Translations under genes and position numbers: made by a program | Assembly (NCBI GenBank): GCA_964017195.1 | Contig: OZ024895.1 | Coordinates: forward strand, 13,614,534-13,678,533 | Source of the DNA: Siderastrea radians | Taxonomy: Eukaryota > Cnidaria > Anthozoa > Scleractinia > Rhizangiidae | Length of the DNA: 64,000 nt | Direction of reading: 5' to 3' | Shown here: in pieces, positions 60,177 through 64,000 of the stretch | Position numbering within the stretch: the stretch's first letter is position 1 | Layout: each line of letters starts with the position of its first letter | The notes under the pieces: model-generated | Databases searched by the model: none | Told to the model about the DNA's origin: nothing | The model's input: the letters and a program-made list of their open reading frames with translations, nothing else

Positions 60177-60475
60177 TATAGTATGCCACTAATCGACGCT
60201 AAAGTGTTCGGATAATTAATCCGACGAGGTGGGATAAATTTTCGCTTGAATGGTCTATTGTGTAGAAACCAGCAATTATGCAATCTGACAGCGTCCTTGC
60301 AGCACTTTAGATGCGGAGTTAAAGTTTTTAACTTAAAAGTGTTTTTTGTCGCTTTATGATGCGATTTGGATAAGGTGATCATTAACGGCTGGTGTATAGT
60401 CAAAAACTTCGTTACCCTTTCGTTGAACGTAGAGATCCGCCAGGGCGGTAGCACTTACGTGGGCTAGAGGTTTTA
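60177..60475 (+). repeat. Dispersed repeat R, copy 2
   Basis: Copy of 40243-40560 (TATGCCACTAATCGACGCTA to GGCGGTAGCACTTACG). Confidence 0.8.
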
Positions 60476-61168
60476 CCAGTGTCAAAACATAAGTCCCCTT
60501 TCGTTGCCACCCCCATAGAACATCACTAAGCAATCATTCAATCATCGGGACCTTAACTAACCTAAAACGACGAAACTTTTGCAGAACTAAAAGACGGGCG
60601 CTCTCCAGGCCTGTCTTAACAAGGTGTGATTGACGACCGTCGTCGCTAAGTAAAATAAGGCTTACACAGTATTTAGCCGCCGATAGCAATCTCAGACGAA
60701 AGACATTTTGCGGTCCTTTTAACACTTTAACTAAATTGTGTAAGAGAAGATAGTGTGGGTTCTAAAAAGATGGTGTTGTCCTAGACAGGGTAGATATATC
60801 AAATTTTTTTCCTTAATAGGGTATGTTCTCAAACCCTGAGCGAAAGCCCGTAGAGTGGTACCCACAGCTCGGTAAGCTTTACGCAAGTAAATAATTATTT
60901 TTGCTCACTGGCTTTCCGATTTAGACAAAACCAAAACAACACAGCAAACTGATTCGTATGGCGGAGAAAAGGTAGAGTCAACAGGTACAAAATGAACGAA
61001 AAAAGAAAACTGAGATATCTTTAGTGCCCGATATTTCGGTTTGCAACACAAACCTTTGTTGGGGGTCAAAAAAAGTCGAGTATTTTATTTACGTTAGGAT
61101 CGTAACGATTTTAAATGTATACAAACATGAAACTGGTAAATATGATTGGTAACTACATTGATAGGTTA
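60476..61168. other. Intergenic sequence
   Basis: No gene recognised. Confidence 0.35.
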
Positions 61169-61410
61169 GTCCCGTTTCAAACGTCCTGCGACTGCCGTGG
61201 CGAACTCAAATAGAATACCTTTATATGGATTTGTTCCTACAACCGCTGGTCAGTCTTTTGCTTTCCACAACAGCTGTTTTATTCGACTCAATTAAATTCA
61301 ACAGCCGAGGCACCAAGCACGAAGCAAGTGTGGCACGAAGTCACGTGCCACAGTCGTGCTGACAGTCGAGCCAGCTTAGCACGGCAGTAGGACGACGCTT
61401 GAAACGGGCC
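61169..61410. mobile_element. 242-bp PIF/Harbinger-like MITE
   Basis: TTA flanks (61166-61168 and 61411-61413). The ends GTCCCGTTTCAAACGTC and GACGCTTGAAACGGGCC are near inverses, followed by an inverted ACTGCCGTG word. Non-coding. Confidence 0.7.
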
Positions 61411-61856
61411 TTAGATAAGTGGACACTATATTAAGAATAAATAACGAGGTATGGTACATAAGAATGTAACAATTAAAAGGTTGAAAAGATGGAAATGACA
61501 GGAAACCGTAACTAGACAAATGATACGAGAATGCTGAATGTCCAAGGAGCACAATTTGACGCAAAAATCACAATGAAGCTTACCTGTTCCTCTGATGATC
61601 AAAGCCAAGGAAGATTAAACTTACTAATTCTTTATATCCTTTGTTGAAGTTCTAACTCACTCCCACTGATTCCCGACGTACAAGCTAGTAACTCTCCTTT
61701 TTGCTTTATAAGAAAGTTATAGCCACGCAAAACGTCGGGGCGTTGGAAAGATTTTACCGCGAATCAAAAGTTTTGTTTAAAAATCAGCTACGATTACCGA
61801 GGTTAACAAGAAAAATGAAACAGTTTAGTTCCACCCGCGTTTGTTGGATGTCACTG
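61411..61856. other. Intergenic sequence
   Basis: No feature recognised. Confidence 0.35.
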
Positions 61857-63302
61857 CAACCAACTCGGTGCCACGCGCGTCGCTGGTTATTTATCACCTC
61901 ATATTCAACGTGTTGCACAACCGTGTCTTTGTCCTTTTTTTGAGATGTCGCAAGTACTCGAGCAAATTATGACCTACAGTTTCTTCCTTGTGCCATCAAT
62001 GTAGCAGAAGTCGTTATGCAAAGCATCGAGAAACGAGTTCTTGCAACTTACAAACGAACACTACCACTCTGGCTACGCTACCTTGACGATACCTCTAGAG
62101 CTGTACCAAAAGACGGAATAGACGATTTTCGCGAATACTTCCACATACAAAACGCCGACATACAATTTACTAAGGAGATCGAAGAAAATCACAAAATACC
62201 TTTTCTAGACTGCTTAGTTACCGGTGATTGACAATAACAAACTAGGGACGACAATCTTAAGAAATTGACACACACGTGAACTGACAGATTTTCTCGACCA
62301 ATCATCTTACTTTTCAAAAAGCAACGATTAGACGGACCTTGACAAGAAGCGGGCAACTAGTTTGTGACTCACCTGACAGCTTAACAGATAAAATCAACTA
62401 CTAAGACAACGTTTTCAACAAGAACAATTGCAACAGGGACTTTATTAGACACAACACTTACGGGAACTCTGAACCTAACGTTAAGAGCACAAAGTCGACA
62501 CCTGTTACTACTGCAACTGTAACTTACGTCAAAGCGACTTCTGAAGCTATCAGACGGATCCTACAACCCTAAAACTTCCGCGTTGCTTTCAAACCTATCA
62601 CTACTTAATTTGCGACAACTGCTGAAGAACATTAAGTACAGGGACGAACCAAGCGACAGACAGGTCAGAGAGCATGCTATAAGATCAAATGCTGCGACTG
62701 CCAGGCCACTTATATTGGTGAGCTCGGTAGGAATTTGAACATCCGACTGACTGAACACAAACGAGCGACTAGAAATGGTGACATCAACAATCACATTGCT
62801 GAGCACCATTTAAAAACAAGCCACAGAATCGACTGGGACTCCGCTGAATGCGTTACCTACACTACGGACTACTATCAACGAATCACTCTGGAAAGCTGGC
62901 TTACTAACTTAGAGCAAACACCACTAAACCGTTGCCAACAGCTACCTGCACCTTACAAACGACTGATTGCCGGCAACAACAAGACAGACAAACAATAGAC
63001 AAACCGACCTATTCGACTAACAATAGACCAACGGACATTTGACTAACAAAAGACGGATCGAAACGCACCAATCACGTTTATCAGTCTTCACAGCCAATAA
63101 CATCACGGCTTAACTGACAGGTGACCAATAACATCACGAGATCGTCGACCAAGCAGGAGTCAGGACTACGAGCGTAGACTTTTCACATCTACTGACGATT
63201 CACAGTTCACTTGACTCTGATGATGACTTCCGCTCAGGTTGTGGAAACGTCCACCACAAACAGTCCTTCTCAGGGCTACACTCACCCGGACGATCATAAT
63301 TT
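61857..63302 (+). mobile_element. Penelope-like element fragment with reverse transcriptase end and GIY-YIG domain
   Basis: At 62016-62231 a frame reads LWLRYLDDTSRAVPKDGIDD and KEIEENHKIPFLDCLVT, the reverse transcriptase palm (YLDDT, normally YVDDT) and following motif. After frameshifts, 62640-62998 encodes CCDCQATYIGE-like text out of frame, then LNIRLTEHKRATRNGD, NNHIAEHHLKTSHRIDW and ESWLTNLEQTPLNRC, a GIY-YIG endonuclease C-terminus. The reverse transcriptase N-terminus is missing. Ends near CCCGGACGATCAT, the same edge as the copy at 37312. Confidence 0.75.
62735..62998 (+). pseudogene. GIY-YIG endonuclease domain of Penelope-like element
   Basis: An 87-codon open frame with the Arg in IRLTEHK and the Glu in LESWLTNLE that serve the GIY-YIG active site; the GIY/YIG strand just before it (TYIGELGRNL) is out of frame or diverged. 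The upstream reverse transcriptase is broken, so the element copy is dead. Confidence 0.65.
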
Positions 63303-63374
63303 CCGACTTACAAATATCAACTAATTGTTAACTTTTCTCTATTTCAGGAAAGAACTCAGCATGAGCTAAGAAAC

Positions 63375-63382
63375 ACCCTAAG

Positions 63383-63422
<40 letters not shown>

Positions 63423-64000
63423 TTTATTTAACCCTTTATTTACTCACGGAGTGACATTGATTATATATAAAAGTGGTCTTCCAGAGAGCCGCGAAAATAC
63501 CCCCGCCCCCCCAAGAAAAAAATTCAATTAGAAGGGGATAGATATATAAAAATATTATCATAAACCCCTAAATGTATAATCGTATTACACTGCTGCAACC
63601 GGTTTAATAACTAACAAATCATGTACTTAAAATAGTTTGCTAAACATAGTTCTAGAAGATTTATTTAAAATTGATCATTAAAAAATAGGTACAGTTGCTT
63701 GCCTTTGCAGCGATTTTAGTCCAGAGGACAGACTCTTTGCACTGAAGGCTACATCAGTATTACCACCTCTGACTCTGGCCTTGAAACATGCAAAATTATT
63801 GAGGAGTCTACTAAGGTATAGGAGTGGAGATCAGCCCTATTGTTAAAAATCTTTGTTAAGTATGTTGGAGGAAGATCACTCAAAATTTTATACATAATGA
63901 TTGGAGCAAGAAGTTTACTTCTTCTGTGTTCCACTATTTTCTAGCCTGACAATTCCAATAGATCATTGGATCGTATTTTATAGTAAGAGAACCCTAAAAA
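63375..64000 (-). mobile_element. L2/CR1-like non-LTR retrotransposon 3' end, minus strand, runs off the window
   Basis: Reverse complement of 32530-33486 without its insertion. The minus-strand frame 63934-63749 ends DLPPTYLTKIFNN, ADLHSYTLVDSS, PESEVVILM-stop, the C-terminus of a non-LTR ORF2. The 3' end is a (GAT)n tail (63383-63423 on the + strand as ATC). Confidence 0.7.
63383..63423. repeat. (ATC)n microsatellite tail
   Basis: 3' tail of the minus-strand non-LTR copy. Confidence 0.9.

Overview
The window reads as intron-rich, repeat-rich animal nuclear DNA, most likely from an anthozoan cnidarian (stony coral or sea anemone). Reasons: an FGFR-like receptor tyrosine kinase carrying WTAYEA in place of WMAPEA, which I associate with cnidarian and sponge receptor kinases; Penelope-like and L2/CR1-like retroelement pieces; and many DNA transposons with long inverted repeats. 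The species assignment is inference.

Region 1 (about 1.2-32.4 kb, + strand) holds one host gene, a single-pass receptor tyrosine kinase. I could trace 16 exons with canonical splice sites and mutually compatible phases: two exons of a SEA-like extracellular module, two copies of a 36-nt Thr/Pro stalk exon, a transmembrane exon, two juxtamembrane exons, eight kinase exons and a tail exon with two Y-x-N motifs and a stop. Its 5' end lies upstream of the window. One base is missing just before the HRD motif, so this copy is either a broken allele or carries a sequencing error.

The 17.5-kb intron between the stalk and transmembrane exons contains two large DNA transposons side by side. Element K (4833-14288) has TTAA duplications, about 1-kb inverted repeats and a decayed minus-strand DDE-type transposase gene (Kolobok-like by inference). 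Element Z (14502-20772) has GAGGGTCGTACAGGGG ends, CGTGA-rich subterminal repeats and two intact genes: a four-exon 274-aa zinc-finger protein and a single-exon 1132-aa protein combining a Cys cluster, a possible RNase-H-like core, a SAP-like segment and an NHL-like repeat. Element Z is the best candidate for an undescribed or poorly described system here.

Region 2 (32.4-42.4 kb) is a graveyard: an L2/CR1-like 3' end with a GAT-repeat tail, an inverted pair of Penelope-like fragments, a tRNA-derived repeat, another Penelope-like fragment split by a TTAA-flanked 1.1-kb element, and local duplications.

Region 3 (42.45-54.57 kb) is a 5.45-kb tandem duplication bounded by TTA-rich microsatellite. 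The second copy contains a 1219-bp fold-back element built of about 20 spaced copies of a palindrome around GATTTATAAATC; the first copy preserves the empty site.

Region 4 (54.73-59.49 kb) is a 4755-bp hAT-type element with a perfect 8-bp target duplication but no recognisable transposase; it carries ETS/CRE-like motifs in both ends and a spliced minus-strand reading frame of unknown function. Region 5 (59.5-64 kb) has repeats, a Harbinger-like MITE, a Penelope-like fragment with a readable GIY-YIG domain and the start of a minus-strand L2/CR1-like copy.
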